Assembly: GCA_903907985.1 (NCBI GenBank)
Contig: CAIVQG010000026.1
Span: forward strand, 1 to 64,000
From: an uncultured delta proteobacterium
GTDB lineage: Bacteria; Desulfobacterota; Syntrophia; Syntrophales; Smithellaceae
DNA: 64,000 nt
Direction: 5' to 3'
Position numbers and translations under genes: made by a program. The notes beneath the pieces are model-generated. The model had not been told where the DNA came from. It searched no databases and was given only the letters and a program-made list of their open reading frames with translations. How positions within the stretch are numbered: position 1 is the stretch's first letter; every line of letters starts with the position of its first letter. Below, one piece after another: positions 8,446-16,410 of the stretch.

Positions 8446-9204
8446 ATGGAAGATTTATATGCTATCTGTAAAAGTTTTGCCGATCCTGTTTTTATAATTT
8501 TTATTCTGCTTTTCGTTGCTTTAATTCTCTGTCTTCGCGGCAGTAAAAAAAAGATTGGCATCTTGATTTTAGGCTTGGCTATTCTCTTGCTCTATGGATT
8601 AAGTATTGCACCTGTTGCCAATTATTTAGCCTACGACCTGGAAAAAGATTATTTACGCTCTCCAACTCCGGCAGAGAAAAAGATCGATGCAATTGTTATT
8701 TTGGGTGGTGGTGCTGATGATATTAATTCTCTAAATAGCACTTTTGCAACGGAAGCATCTTCAGCCCGGTTACTTCATGGAGTTGAAATTTTTAATAAAT
8801 ATGGGGCAAGATATTTTGTCTGTTCAGGCAAGGGAGCAGGCAGAAGGTCTGAAGGTGAAGTACTGGGGCAGATGGCATTATCACTGGGCGTGCCGAAGGA
8901 AAAAATACGAATTGATGCCAAATCGAATAATACTTGGGAGCACGCAGTAGAGCTCAATAAGATGTTTGCGGACAAAAACATTTATATTGGAATTGTTACC
9001 TCCGGTTATCATATGAAGAGGAGTGAAAAAGAATTTAAAAAATATTTTAGCAATGTTGTGCCGCTACCTGCATCTTATTCATATTCTTCACCGTCAGGGG
9101 AAAATGTGCTGAAGTATATTCCACAAACGGCAGCACTGAATGCAACAGCGACAGCATTAAGAGAGATAATCGGATCAATCTGGTACGAAATAAAAGCTAT
9201 ATGA
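8446..9204 (+). CDS. YdcF/ElyC-like DUF218 membrane protein
   Basis: The 252-residue protein has two N-terminal membrane helices (about residues 13-30 and 36-55) and then a DUF218 domain: IDAIVILGGG, ARLLHGVEIFNKYG, FVCSGKG, SEGEVLGQMALSLGVPKEKI, DAKSNNTWEHA and GIVTSGYHMKRS. These are the conserved strands and the N-T-x-E and Y-H-x-x-R residues of the ElyC/SanA/YdcF group, linked to envelope polysaccharide metabolism and undecaprenyl carrier use. RBS is AGAGGTGAG before ATG 8446. It sits before the EPS regulator, which fits an envelope role. No enzymatic reaction can be assigned. Confidence 0.8.
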   Translation: MEDLYAICKSFADPVFIIFILLFVALILCLRGSKKKIGILILGLAILLLYGLSIAPVANYLAYDLEKDYLRSPTPAEKKIDAIVILGGGADDINSLNSTFATEASSARLLHGVEIFNKYGARYFVCSGKGAGRRSEGEVLGQMALSLGVPKEKIRIDAKSNNTWEHAVELNKMFADKNIYIGIVTSGYHMKRSEKEFKKYFSNVVPLPASYSYSSPSGENVLKYIPQTAALNATATALREIIGSIWYEIKAI

Positions 9205-9245
9205 ATAAAGCTTGCTCCAATTATACAAAAATCTGCGTATTTCCC

Positions 9246-9274
9246 TTGACTTTACGTAATAATTTCATTAAATA
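9246..9274 (+). promoter_or_regulatory. Candidate promoter of the MarR-type regulator
   Basis: TTGACT (9246-9251), a 17-base spacer and TAAATA (9269-9274) precede the regulator gene at 9310. The -35 is good and the -10 is weak. A strong palindrome starts four bases downstream. Confidence 0.45.
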
Positions 9275-9277
9275 TCA

Positions 9278-9300
9278 TTGCGTTCAAGTTATGAACACAA
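9278..9300. promoter_or_regulatory. Candidate operator: 23-base palindrome before the MarR-type gene
   Basis: TTGCGTTCA (9278-9286) and TGAACACAA (9292-9300) are complementary at eight of nine positions around a five-base centre. Its size and place, just after the -10 and ten bases before the start codon, are those of MarR-family operators, so autoregulation is likely but unproven. Confidence 0.55.
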
Positions 9301-9309
9301 GCGATTTTT

Positions 9310-9687
9310 ATGGCAATTCACTTGAAAAAAAATTCCGAAGTTGAAGAAACCCTTATGGTTCTTCGCGAAATAGACACAAAGCCTCAGTTGACTCAGAGGG
9401 AGTTGTCTGCACGTTTGGGGTTGAGTCTGGGTAAAATAAACTTTTTGATAAAAGCAATGATTGAGAAGGGATTGATTAAGACAGAAAACTTCAAAAACTC
9501 CAAGAATAAAAACGCCTATTTGTACGTGCTTACACCAATGGGTATCGAAGAAAAAACAAAAACCACCTATCGTTTCCTGAAGAGAAAGATAGACGAATAT
9601 GAAAAACTGGAAATAGAAATCAAGCAATTGAAAAAAGAAGTTGGTCATCACGATTTTCCGGATAAAGGTCGGAATAGTATTTTGTAG
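9310..9687 (+). CDS. MarR-family EPS-associated transcriptional regulator
   Basis: The 125-residue protein has a winged helix-turn-helix: TQRELSARLGLSLGKINFLIKAMIEKGLIKTENFKNSKNKNAYLYVLTPMGIEEK spans helices 2-4 and the wing, with the residue pattern L-S-L-G-K-x-N of the EPS-associated MarR subfamily. The C-terminal helix (about 80-115, KRKIDEYEKLEIEIKQLKKE) is a coiled coil for dimerisation. This subfamily occurs almost only at the head of exopolysaccharide loci, as here. The visible ribosome site is weak. It probably controls its own gene and the large downstream operon; the ligand is unknown. Confidence 0.8.
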   Translation: MAIHLKKNSEVEETLMVLREIDTKPQLTQRELSARLGLSLGKINFLIKAMIEKGLIKTENFKNSKNKNAYLYVLTPMGIEEKTKTTYRFLKRKIDEYEKLEIEIKQLKKEVGHHDFPDKGRNSIL

Positions 9688-9745
9688 CGCGGGATAGAAT
9701 ATTTTAACTATTTGTAAAAAAACTAATTGTTGTTTGTGGATGCAT

Positions 9746-9773
9746 GTAGATGTAAGCCAGAGGGCGGAGCTGT
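9746..9773 (+). promoter_or_regulatory. JUMPStart/ops-like element
   Basis: GTAGATGTAAGCCAG followed by AGGGCGGAGCTGT resembles the JUMPStart sequence of enteric polysaccharide operons (recalled as GGTAGCTGTTAAGCCAG then GGGCGGTAGCGT). Most positions agree, with one inserted A and one missing T in the ops core. In enterobacteria ops recruits RfaH to allow transcription through very long operons. It lies 346 bases before the first operon gene. No RfaH/NusG-like gene is in the window. The match was made by eye and could be chance. Confidence 0.45.
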
Positions 9774-9931
9774 AAAAGGTGAGAGGTTTGAACAACGGCA
9801 TATTTCAGAGTAATGGATGGTTTCCCAATTTTTTCGAGAATTGCATTTCAGTTTTTGCCGCTGAATTGGCTTTGCATCAGATAAAAGGATTATGAAGAGT
9901 TCATTTCACCCCCACATACAACCTGATTTAT

Positions 9932-9949
9932 CCCGGAATCCCGGGTTTT
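9932..9949 (+). terminator. Small GC hairpin with T4, possible attenuator
   Basis: CCCGG (9932-9936), loop AATC, CCGGG (9941-9945) and TTTT form a short intrinsic-terminator-like structure inside the leader, after the ops-like element. A five-pair stem and four Ts make a weak terminator at best. Confidence 0.3.
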
Positions 9950-10118
9950 CCGTGCATTGGACGCGCACCTCCCTGAGTTACGCCGGTTTGAGTATCTTTG
10001 AAGCCCATGATTCCTCCAAAAGGTTTTATTTGAATGAATTATACCAGAAAGGCAGATGTTTGTCAAAATATATATATAATAATATCAACGTATTATGTTT
10101 AAATAAGGCAATTTTTCA

Positions 10119-10742
10119 ATGAAATTCTGTTGCATGAAAAAGGAAATTTCTTGTCTAGTTGTGCAAAGGTCTCAAGTCATTGTGAAACGTTTTGTTGATT
10201 TTTTGTTGGCTTTAATTTTAATACTTATTGCGTCTATACCCATTTTAATAATTGTGTTTATGGTGAGGAGTACTTCTCGTGGGCCAGCCATATATTGGTC
10301 GGATCGAGTCGGCAAGAATAACAGAATATTCCGGATGCCGAAATTTCGCACAATGCGCGTTGATACTCCGCTAGTTGCAACACACCTCCTGCAAAATGTT
10401 GAAAGTTTTCTAACACCTGTTGGTCCTTTCTTACGCAAAACAAGTCTCGATGAGTTGCCTCAATTGTGGAGTGTGCTAAAGGGAGATATGAGTTTTGTAG
10501 GTCCTCGCCCAGCTCTTTTTAATCAAGATGATTTAATTAAACTGAGAACAGAGAGAGGAATATCGCAATTGACTCCTGGAGTCACTGGTTGGGCACAAAT
10601 TAACGGCCGAGATGATTTGCCGATTCCAGTTAAGGTGTCGTATGATGAGTTTTATATGAAGCATCAAACATTTATTTTTGATATAAAAATTATTTGGCGA
10701 ACCGTTTTCAAAGTGATTAAAAAGGAAGGCGTAGCTCATTAG
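10119..10742 (+). CDS. Undecaprenyl-phosphate sugar-1-phosphate transferase (monotopic PGT)
   Basis: The 207-residue protein has one re-entrant hydrophobic segment (residues 25-49) and the Bac_transf domain: RVGKNNRIFRMPKFRTMR (63-80), the catalytic Asp-Glu in SLDELPQLW (109-117), GDMSFVGPRP (122-131) and TPGVTGWAQINGR. It transfers a sugar-1-phosphate from a UDP-sugar to undecaprenyl phosphate on the inner face of the membrane, starting each repeat unit. The short PglC/WbcO-like form, next to a WbpM-type dehydratase gene one base away, points to a UDP-6-deoxy-HexNAc substrate such as QuiNAc, FucNAc or a bacillosamine derivative. AAGG lies ten bases before ATG 10119. Confidence 0.85.
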   Translation: MKFCCMKKEISCLVVQRSQVIVKRFVDFLLALILILIASIPILIIVFMVRSTSRGPAIYWSDRVGKNNRIFRMPKFRTMRVDTPLVATHLLQNVESFLTPVGPFLRKTSLDELPQLWSVLKGDMSFVGPRPALFNQDDLIKLRTERGISQLTPGVTGWAQINGRDDLPIPVKVSYDEFYMKHQTFIFDIKIIWRTVFKVIKKEGVAH

Positions 10743-10743
10743 T

Positions 10744-12648
10744 ATGAATTTGCATCCTCAATTAAAAAATCCAAAATTTTATCTTATGATAGTCAGCGAT
10801 TCTGTCATTTTTGTCGTAGTTTACATAGTTGCATATTTGTTTCGCTTTGAACTATCTTTTGCACAATTACATATTAGTCATATATGGAATGTAATTGTCT
10901 GGTCTATTCCTCTTAAATTGTTAGTATTCTTTTTCTTTGGACTTTACCGCGGAATGTGGCGTTTTACAAGCGTTAGAGATTTTTGGCGCTTGGCGCAGGC
11001 TTGCTTTTTGTCCACATTATTAATTATGTTTATTATCCTTTCTGCGAGTAGATTTGAGGGATATTCCCGCGCGGTATTTTTAGCCGATGGTGTTCTCACT
11101 TTTCTATTTACCGGCGGGTTACGTATGACCATACGATCTTACTTTGCCATTTATAGTAACCCCAAAATTGTTCCTAATTCCTATCCTAAAATTAATTCTA
11201 AAAAGATTCTAATTATTGGAGCTGGTGCAGCTGGGGAAAAAATATTACGGGAAATATTTGATAATTACCAATTGCATTACCATGTTAATGGATTCATTGA
11301 CGATGATCCCGGAAAGCAGGGGCGGTCGATTCACGGTATTCCTGTATTAGGTAACGTTGATAATTTGGCAGACGTTTTGGAAAAAGAGGAAGTACATGAA
11401 ATACTTATTGCTATTCCTTCTGCTCGTGGTGAACAAATACGGCATATTATTGAAGCCTGCAAAAATTGTAGTGTTTCCTATAAAATTGTTCCAGGAATTG
11501 GGGAACTTATTGATGGTCGCATAAGTGTAAAAGTTCTGCGTGATATAAGCTACGAAGACCTTTTAGGGCGTCCACCAGTTCAATTGGATATCAGTGGTAT
11601 TCGTAATTATCTTGATGGTAAAACAGTCCTAATAACAGGATGCGGCGGGTCAATTGGTTCTGAGCTGTGTCGCCAAGTGATAAAATATCAACCGCGTTCA
11701 ATTGTCTTAATGGACGCCAGCGAAACAAATTTATTCAATATTCAAATGGAACTACAAAATGAAATGTACTATCGCAAATGCGAAGCAGTGCTGGGAAATG
11801 TGCAAAATGTGCATTTGATGAATGAAGTATTTAATAAATTCAAGCCACAGGTTGTTTTCAACGCTGCAGCTTATAAGCATGTACCAATGATCGAAAAAAA
11901 TCCCTGGGAGGCAGTATTTAATAATATTATTGGCAGCCGTGTTGCTATGGAGATGGCAATTAAACACCATGTAGAACGTTTTGTTCTCGTATCAACTGAT
12001 AAGGCGGTGCGGCCGACAAATGTTATGGGTGCAAGCAAACGAGTGACTGAGCTTATTATGCAATCTCTTCAGGGAAACAATACTCGCTTAATGGCGGTAA
12101 GATTCGGTAACGTAATTGGTTCATCGGGTTCAGTAATACCAATTTTCAGAAGACAAATTGAACAGGGAGGGCCGATAACAGTTACTCATCCAGAGGTGAA
12201 CAGATATTTTATGACCATTCCGGAAGCATCACAGATGATCCTACAGGCGGGTGCAATGGGCGAGGGTGGAGAGGTCTTTATTTTAAGGATGGGTACGCCA
12301 GTGAAAATAGTAGATATGGCGAGCGATTTGATTCGCCTTTCGGGAAAAGAGCCGGGTATTGATATAAAAATTATTTTTACCGGTTTGCGAGAGGGAGAAA
12401 AACTTTATGAGGAGCTCGTAGCGGTCGGCGAAGATATTTCGCCTACGGGGCATGAAAAGATTATGGTGCTGCGCTCAAATCAGGACATGAATGATCCCAA
12501 GATAGTAAAGGAATCAAGGGAAATATTAGAAAAGAAAATTGATGAACTGGTAAAAGATGCTTTAAGTCGTGATGCAAAAGCGATTAAGAAAAAGCTAAAA
12601 GAGATAGTTCCCGAATACATGCCACAGGAAAATGATGCTGTTCTTTAA
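10744..12648 (+). CDS. Membrane UDP-GlcNAc 4,6-dehydratase, WbpM/CapD type
   Basis: The 634-residue protein has four N-terminal membrane helices (to about residue 125), a CoA-binding-like Rossmann domain (GAGAAG at 159-164) and a dehydratase domain with TGCGGSIG at 298-305. The active-site segment is STDK (417-420), with Met428 where SDRs have Tyr and Lys432; this Met replacement is a known hallmark of WbpM/PglF enzymes. They convert UDP-GlcNAc to UDP-4-keto-6-deoxy-GlcNAc with retained C5. It directly follows the PGT gene, and the WbpV-like reductase at 56764 may finish the same sugar. The C-terminal tail (590-634) is lysine-rich. Confidence 0.9.
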   Translation: MNLHPQLKNPKFYLMIVSDSVIFVVVYIVAYLFRFELSFAQLHISHIWNVIVWSIPLKLLVFFFFGLYRGMWRFTSVRDFWRLAQACFLSTLLIMFIILSASRFEGYSRAVFLADGVLTFLFTGGLRMTIRSYFAIYSNPKIVPNSYPKINSKKILIIGAGAAGEKILREIFDNYQLHYHVNGFIDDDPGKQGRSIHGIPVLGNVDNLADVLEKEEVHEILIAIPSARGEQIRHIIEACKNCSVSYKIVPGIGELIDGRISVKVLRDISYEDLLGRPPVQLDISGIRNYLDGKTVLITGCGGSIGSELCRQVIKYQPRSIVLMDASETNLFNIQMELQNEMYYRKCEAVLGNVQNVHLMNEVFNKFKPQVVFNAAAYKHVPMIEKNPWEAVFNNIIGSRVAMEMAIKHHVERFVLVSTDKAVRPTNVMGASKRVTELIMQSLQGNNTRLMAVRFGNVIGSSGSVIPIFRRQIEQGGPITVTHPEVNRYFMTIPEASQMILQAGAMGEGGEVFILRMGTPVKIVDMASDLIRLSGKEPGIDIKIIFTGLREGEKLYEELVAVGEDISPTGHEKIMVLRSNQDMNDPKIVKESREILEKKIDELVKDALSRDAKAIKKKLKEIVPEYMPQENDAVL

Positions 12649-12699
12649 AAATATGAATCATTTATATTATATCCACTATTTTCTATAAAAAACCGGCCA

Positions 12700-13776
12700 A
12701 TGTCAATTTCAGCTAACCATAAAATCAGCATTAGGATAAAAAGAATATTGGTTATTCAACTAGGCGATATTGGGGATATTGTCTGGGCCATTCCAGCTTT
12801 CTGCTCAGTAAGCGCAGCCTTTCCTCAAGCTGCTCTTTCAGTTCTTACAAGGAAGCCCAATGGTGATTTGCTTTTAGACGATCATAATATCAAAAATGTT
12901 TTTCAAATAGGTGAAGATGGTAGGTTCAGTGAGTTGCGTTTAATAAAAAGATTACGTCAGGAAAAGTTTGATTTAGTCTTTGATCTGCGAGCAGATGACA
13001 GAGGAGCCATTACTGCTTATCTTAGCGGTGCAAAAATCAGGGCAGGCCTTTATTATCCGGGATTAAAATGGCGTAATCTCATGTTTACACATCTTGTTCA
13101 ACCTGCTCCTGCACAGGACAGAATTCGTGGTGCTGCGGAACAATCGTTAAAAATAATCCGTGGTTTTGGTATTGAAGCGGTGATTTCAACTCCCCGAATA
13201 TTGGTTACTGAACGAATACAAAACACAATTAAAGAATTTTTGCTAAGGGAAAAAATCGAATCGAAGATCGGTTGGGTAAGTATAAACCCTTTTTCCCGCT
13301 GGACTTACAAAGAATGGAGCACAGATAAATGGAGGCAGTTGGCATTATTTGTCTGGCAAAAATATGAAATGCCAATATTAATAATCGGATCCGCAGAAGA
13401 AAAACAGCGTGCTGATGAATTAGCATCTGCTGGTTATTCTCCTATGTATAATATTGCTGGCCAAATATCTCTCCGAGATGTGGCTGGTCTTCTGCAAAGG
13501 AGTATTTTGCATATTGGCGTTGATAGTGCGGCGCCGCATATTGCGGCAGCGGTAGGAACTCCTACATTAACAATTTACGGGCCTTCTGATTGGCAAGATT
13601 GGTCTCCGCCAGGGGATAAAAATAAAGTTGTATTGCCGGACATGGATTGTTCCCCATGTTATCAAAAAGGATGCCACGGTAGTGGTCGCAGCGAGTGCCT
13701 TGAAAATTTGACCGTTACCAAAGTTCAAAATGCCGTAGAAAAAATGATAGATGACCTTGTATTGTTTAAATCATGA
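12700..13776 (+). CDS. Glycosyltransferase family 9, heptosyltransferase-like
   Basis: The 358-residue product shows the GT9 pattern: RILVIQLGDIGDIVWAIPA near the N-terminus, DLVFDLRADDRGA mid-way, WVSINPFSRWTYKEW, and LHIGVDSAAPHIAAAVGTPTLTIYGPSDWQDW with the conserved H-I-A-A-A and G-P. Four Cys near the end (DCSPCYQKGCHG, ECLENL) match the zinc-like cluster of WaaF-type proteins. GT9 enzymes add heptoses from ADP-heptose. Being inside the O-antigen operon rather than with waaF and waaC at 59-62 kb, it may act on core or on a repeat unit. No clear ribosome site precedes ATG 12700. Confidence 0.8.
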   Translation: MSISANHKISIRIKRILVIQLGDIGDIVWAIPAFCSVSAAFPQAALSVLTRKPNGDLLLDDHNIKNVFQIGEDGRFSELRLIKRLRQEKFDLVFDLRADDRGAITAYLSGAKIRAGLYYPGLKWRNLMFTHLVQPAPAQDRIRGAAEQSLKIIRGFGIEAVISTPRILVTERIQNTIKEFLLREKIESKIGWVSINPFSRWTYKEWSTDKWRQLALFVWQKYEMPILIIGSAEEKQRADELASAGYSPMYNIAGQISLRDVAGLLQRSILHIGVDSAAPHIAAAVGTPTLTIYGPSDWQDWSPPGDKNKVVLPDMDCSPCYQKGCHGSGRSECLENLTVTKVQNAVEKMIDDLVLFKS

Positions 13777-13821
13777 AAAATCTGTAATGTGCTGGAAGTC
13801 CACTTAAGGCCGAAATTAATG

Positions 13822-13860
13822 AAGTAAAAATAATCGTTTAATTTTATAGTATTTTTACTT
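13822..13860. repeat. Perfect 11-base inverted repeat before the wzz-type gene
   Basis: AAGTAAAAATA (13822-13832) and TATTTTTACTT (13850-13860) are perfectly complementary with a 17-base loop. The right arm is overlapped by a candidate promoter, so it may be an operator or a weak AT-rich terminator. Confidence 0.5.
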
Positions 13861-13871
13861 TATTTTATAAT
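13843..13871 (+). promoter_or_regulatory. Candidate internal promoter before the wzz-type gene
   Basis: TTTATA (13843-13848), 17 bases and a perfect TATAAT (13866-13871) lie 112 bases before ATG 13983, in the 206-base gap after the GT9 gene. This suggests that wzz and the pse genes can be expressed apart from the first three genes. Confidence 0.4.
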
Positions 13872-13982
13872 AATAATGGCAGTTTGGATGTTGCTAGGTG
13901 TGATTGGGCCAAATCCTTATAACAAAGAAAGCAAGAGGATGGCGATTCAATAAGGCTATAAACACTTAAGAGGGTAAACTCA

Positions 13983-15233
13983 ATGAATGATAAAGAAAAA
14001 AGAAACAAAATTAATTCCGATACAAATCATTTAATAATATGCCGAGATAATGAAATGAACATATCTGATTTTTTAGATATAATTTGGAGACGCAAAATAC
14101 TAATTTTAGTTTTATTTATTGCTTCTGTCGCAATCGCTACCTTGATTGTAAATAACATGAAGCCAATATATAGAACATCTGCAAAAATAACTGGAGGAAT
14201 AATTTATGGTGAGCAGAACGGAGATTTTAATTATAGAGATTCTCCAGAAAATATTTTAAAGGTTGTTAATGCGAATATGTTCACAGATGGCATAATTAAG
14301 TCGCTTCGGTTAAATATAGATTATTACAATAATCTTGTTTTTAAAGGTGAATTATCAAGCCATTCAAATGTCATAACTGTATTTTATGATGACTCTGATA
14401 AAGCAAGTGGTGTGAAAATCTTAGAAGCAAATCTTGAGAGATTGGATGAATATTATAAAAGCGTAAATATTTCTAAAAAACTAAACATGCAAAAACAGTA
14501 TTATTCACAGAAGCAGATATTATTAACCAAGATGGCTAATATAAAGAGAAAGATATCTCTACGGAATTACAAATTATCAAGTGACATAAACAATATACAA
14601 AAGAGATATAATTTGGAAAATAATAAATTGGCAAACCAAGGAAAAGAAATTCAAGCTACATTGGATATGATTAAACAAGAGGAAGAAAATCTCAAAATAC
14701 AACTAAAAAATATTGATATTGATATTAAATACATAGAAGACCAAAGGAATAAATTAATAAATAACAATGATAGTATTGGTTCTAATGCATTGTTAATTAG
14801 TCTATTACATTCTAATAAAATTAACAATAATGCTCTATCCTATTCAATAAGCAAAATCAGAGGGGAACAAATATTCAAGGCAGGAGAATTACGAAATAAT
14901 CAGTTCGAGCTTAACGAAACAAAAATAAAATATGATGAAGGGTTGTTTAATATAAATAGGGAATTTGAGTTAGATATAATAATTTATAATGAAGAATTGT
15001 CTGCTATGCAATCGCAGCTTGATCAAATAAATGAGTGGTTTAGATTACAAGAAACAAGAATAGTGGAATATCCCGTAGGCATTAGCATTCTACAGAAGCC
15101 AATAACGAATTTGGAACCGGTAAGGCCGCAGAAAATCAAGTTGATAGCTCTTGCGGGGCTAGCATCACTTCTATTGGGCATATTGCTTGCTACTCTATTG
15201 GAATACATTAAGAGATCACGGGAAATTGCATAA
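13983..15233 (+). CDS. wzz: Wzz-type O-antigen chain-length determinant
   Basis: The 416-residue protein has an inner-membrane helix at about residues 37-56 (ILILVLFIASVAIATLIV), a long mostly coiled-coil periplasmic region and a C-terminal helix (IALAGLASLLLGILLATLLEYI) preceded by the proline motif EPVRPQ. This two-helix layout defines polysaccharide co-polymerases of the Wzz type. No kinase domain follows, so it is an O-antigen rather than a capsule Wzc-type protein. Codon use is strikingly A/T-rich compared with the lpx genes, suggesting transfer. RBS AGAGGG precedes ATG 13983. Confidence 0.8.
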   Translation: MNDKEKRNKINSDTNHLIICRDNEMNISDFLDIIWRRKILILVLFIASVAIATLIVNNMKPIYRTSAKITGGIIYGEQNGDFNYRDSPENILKVVNANMFTDGIIKSLRLNIDYYNNLVFKGELSSHSNVITVFYDDSDKASGVKILEANLERLDEYYKSVNISKKLNMQKQYYSQKQILLTKMANIKRKISLRNYKLSSDINNIQKRYNLENNKLANQGKEIQATLDMIKQEEENLKIQLKNIDIDIKYIEDQRNKLINNNDSIGSNALLISLLHSNKINNNALSYSISKIRGEQIFKAGELRNNQFELNETKIKYDEGLFNINREFELDIIIYNEELSAMQSQLDQINEWFRLQETRIVEYPVGISILQKPITNLEPVRPQKIKLIALAGLASLLLGILLATLLEYIKRSREIA

Positions 15234-15336
15234 ATGGTTATAAGTTAATGTTAATTTCACGACATAATATTAAAGGAAATACGGTTACATTATATCATAT
15301 CCTACTACTAACTAATATATGGGCGAGATGTGATCG

Positions 15337-15364
15337 GTGACATTTTTACTGCATATCTTATATG
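15337..15364 (+). promoter_or_regulatory. Weak candidate promoter before pseB
   Basis: GTGACA (15337-15342), 16 bases and TATATG (15359-15364) lie in the 160-base gap between the wzz-type gene and pseB. Both boxes deviate from consensus. Confidence 0.25.
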
Positions 15365-15393
15365 AATACTGAAATAAAGAGGAGAAAAGAATA

Positions 15394-16410
15394 ATGGATT
15401 TGGATAACAAAACTATTCTCATTACCGGAGGTACCGGATCGCTTGGTAAGCAGATGGTTAAAACTATTCTAGAAAATTATAAACCCAAAAAGCTTATCAT
15501 CTTTTCCAGGGATGAACTTAAACAGTTTGAAATGGCCCAGACTTATTCAATAGCTAAATATCCCTGCCTTCGTTATTTTATTGGCGATGTACGTGATCAG
15601 GATAGGTTGTACGAGGCATTTCACGGTGTTGATTATGTCATACATGCCGCTGCCCTGAAACAAGTGCCCACTGCTGAATATAATCCATTTGAAGCAATTA
15701 AAACCAATGTGTTAGGTGCTCAGAATGTTATAAGAGCTTCAATTAATCAAAATGTTAAGAAAGTTATTGCTTTAAGCACTGACAAAGCTGCGAATCCAAT
15801 AAATCTTTATGGTGCATCTAAACTTTGTTCGGATAAGCTTTTTGTTGCCGGTAATGTAATGAGCGGTTATGAAAGGACCATTTTTTCAGTTGTACGTTAT
15901 GGGAATGTTCTTGGCAGCCGTGGTTCCGTCATACCTTACTTCATAAAAAGCAGATCCAGTTCAGTACTTAAGATAACAGATTCCAGAATGACTAGATTTT
16001 TTATAACAATTCAACAGGCGGTCGATTTTGTGCTTAGATGTTTGTCGATGATGCTTGGGGGCGAAATTTTTGTTCCCAAAATACCCAGCGCTAAAATAAT
16101 CGATGTGGCAAGAGCAATTGCACCGGACGCCAGCATTGAGTATATAGGAATACGTCCGGGAGAAAAGCTTCATGAAGTTTTAGTGCCTGAAGATGAAGCG
16201 AGACATACTATTGAATTAGACGATCACTTTATTATTGAACCGGATTTCGACTTTTGGCAAATAAAGAAAGATAATAAAAAAGACAAAAGTGGTAAGCAAT
16301 GTCCAGACGATTTTCGTTATTCCAGCGATAATAACCCGCAATGGCTGTCCGGTGAGGGCATAATAGATCTTTTTAATACATATTGTGAGATGAATAATGT
16401 CACCGAATAA
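15394..16410 (+). CDS. pseB: UDP-GlcNAc 4,6-dehydratase (inverting), PseB
   Basis: The 338-residue soluble SDR protein has TGGTGSLG (11-18) for NADP, STDK (128-131), Tyr139 and Lys143 in the NLYGASK segment, and RYGNVLGSRGSVIPYF; these are the marks of FlaA1/PseB. It converts UDP-GlcNAc to UDP-2-acetamido-2,6-dideoxy-L-arabino-hexos-4-ulose, the first step to pseudaminic acid. The next gene, pseC, overlaps it by 14 bases. RBS is AAGAGGAG before ATG 15394. Because FnlA/WbvB-type enzymes start with the same inversion, the product could also feed the reductase and epimerase pair at 45.8-47.9 kb. Confidence 0.9.
   Translation: MDLDNKTILITGGTGSLGKQMVKTILENYKPKKLIIFSRDELKQFEMAQTYSIAKYPCLRYFIGDVRDQDRLYEAFHGVDYVIHAAALKQVPTAEYNPFEAIKTNVLGAQNVIRASINQNVKKVIALSTDKAANPINLYGASKLCSDKLFVAGNVMSGYERTIFSVVRYGNVLGSRGSVIPYFIKSRSSSVLKITDSRMTRFFITIQQAVDFVLRCLSMMLGGEIFVPKIPSAKIIDVARAIAPDASIEYIGIRPGEKLHEVLVPEDEARHTIELDDHFIIEPDFDFWQIKKDNKKDKSGKQCPDDFRYSSDNNPQWLSGEGIIDLFNTYCEMNNVTE

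Larger units (their letters stand above)
9688..10118 (+). other. 431-base leader of the polysaccharide operon
   Basis: No convincing gene lies here. It contains a JUMPStart/ops-like element (9746-9773) and a small terminator-like hairpin (9932-9949). A plus-strand reading frame 9892-10122 follows AAAAGGATT and ends in an ATGA overlap with the next gene, but its predicted protein looks random. On the minus strand, 10008-9928 encodes 26 residues behind a perfect GGAGG. The last 60 bases are very AT-rich. Long untranslated leaders of this kind usually carry antitermination or attenuation control. Confidence 0.55.

Noticed and set aside
9289..9801. Minus-strand 170-residue reading frame opposite the MarR-type gene
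   Set aside because: The plus-strand protein has a clear winged helix-turn-helix; the antisense protein is Phe/Gln-rich without recognisable domains.
9892..10122. Plus-strand 76-residue reading frame ending in ATGA with the PGT gene
   Set aside because: It has a fair ribosome site and a coupled end, but the composition looks random and it runs through a hairpin; kept only as a note on the leader.
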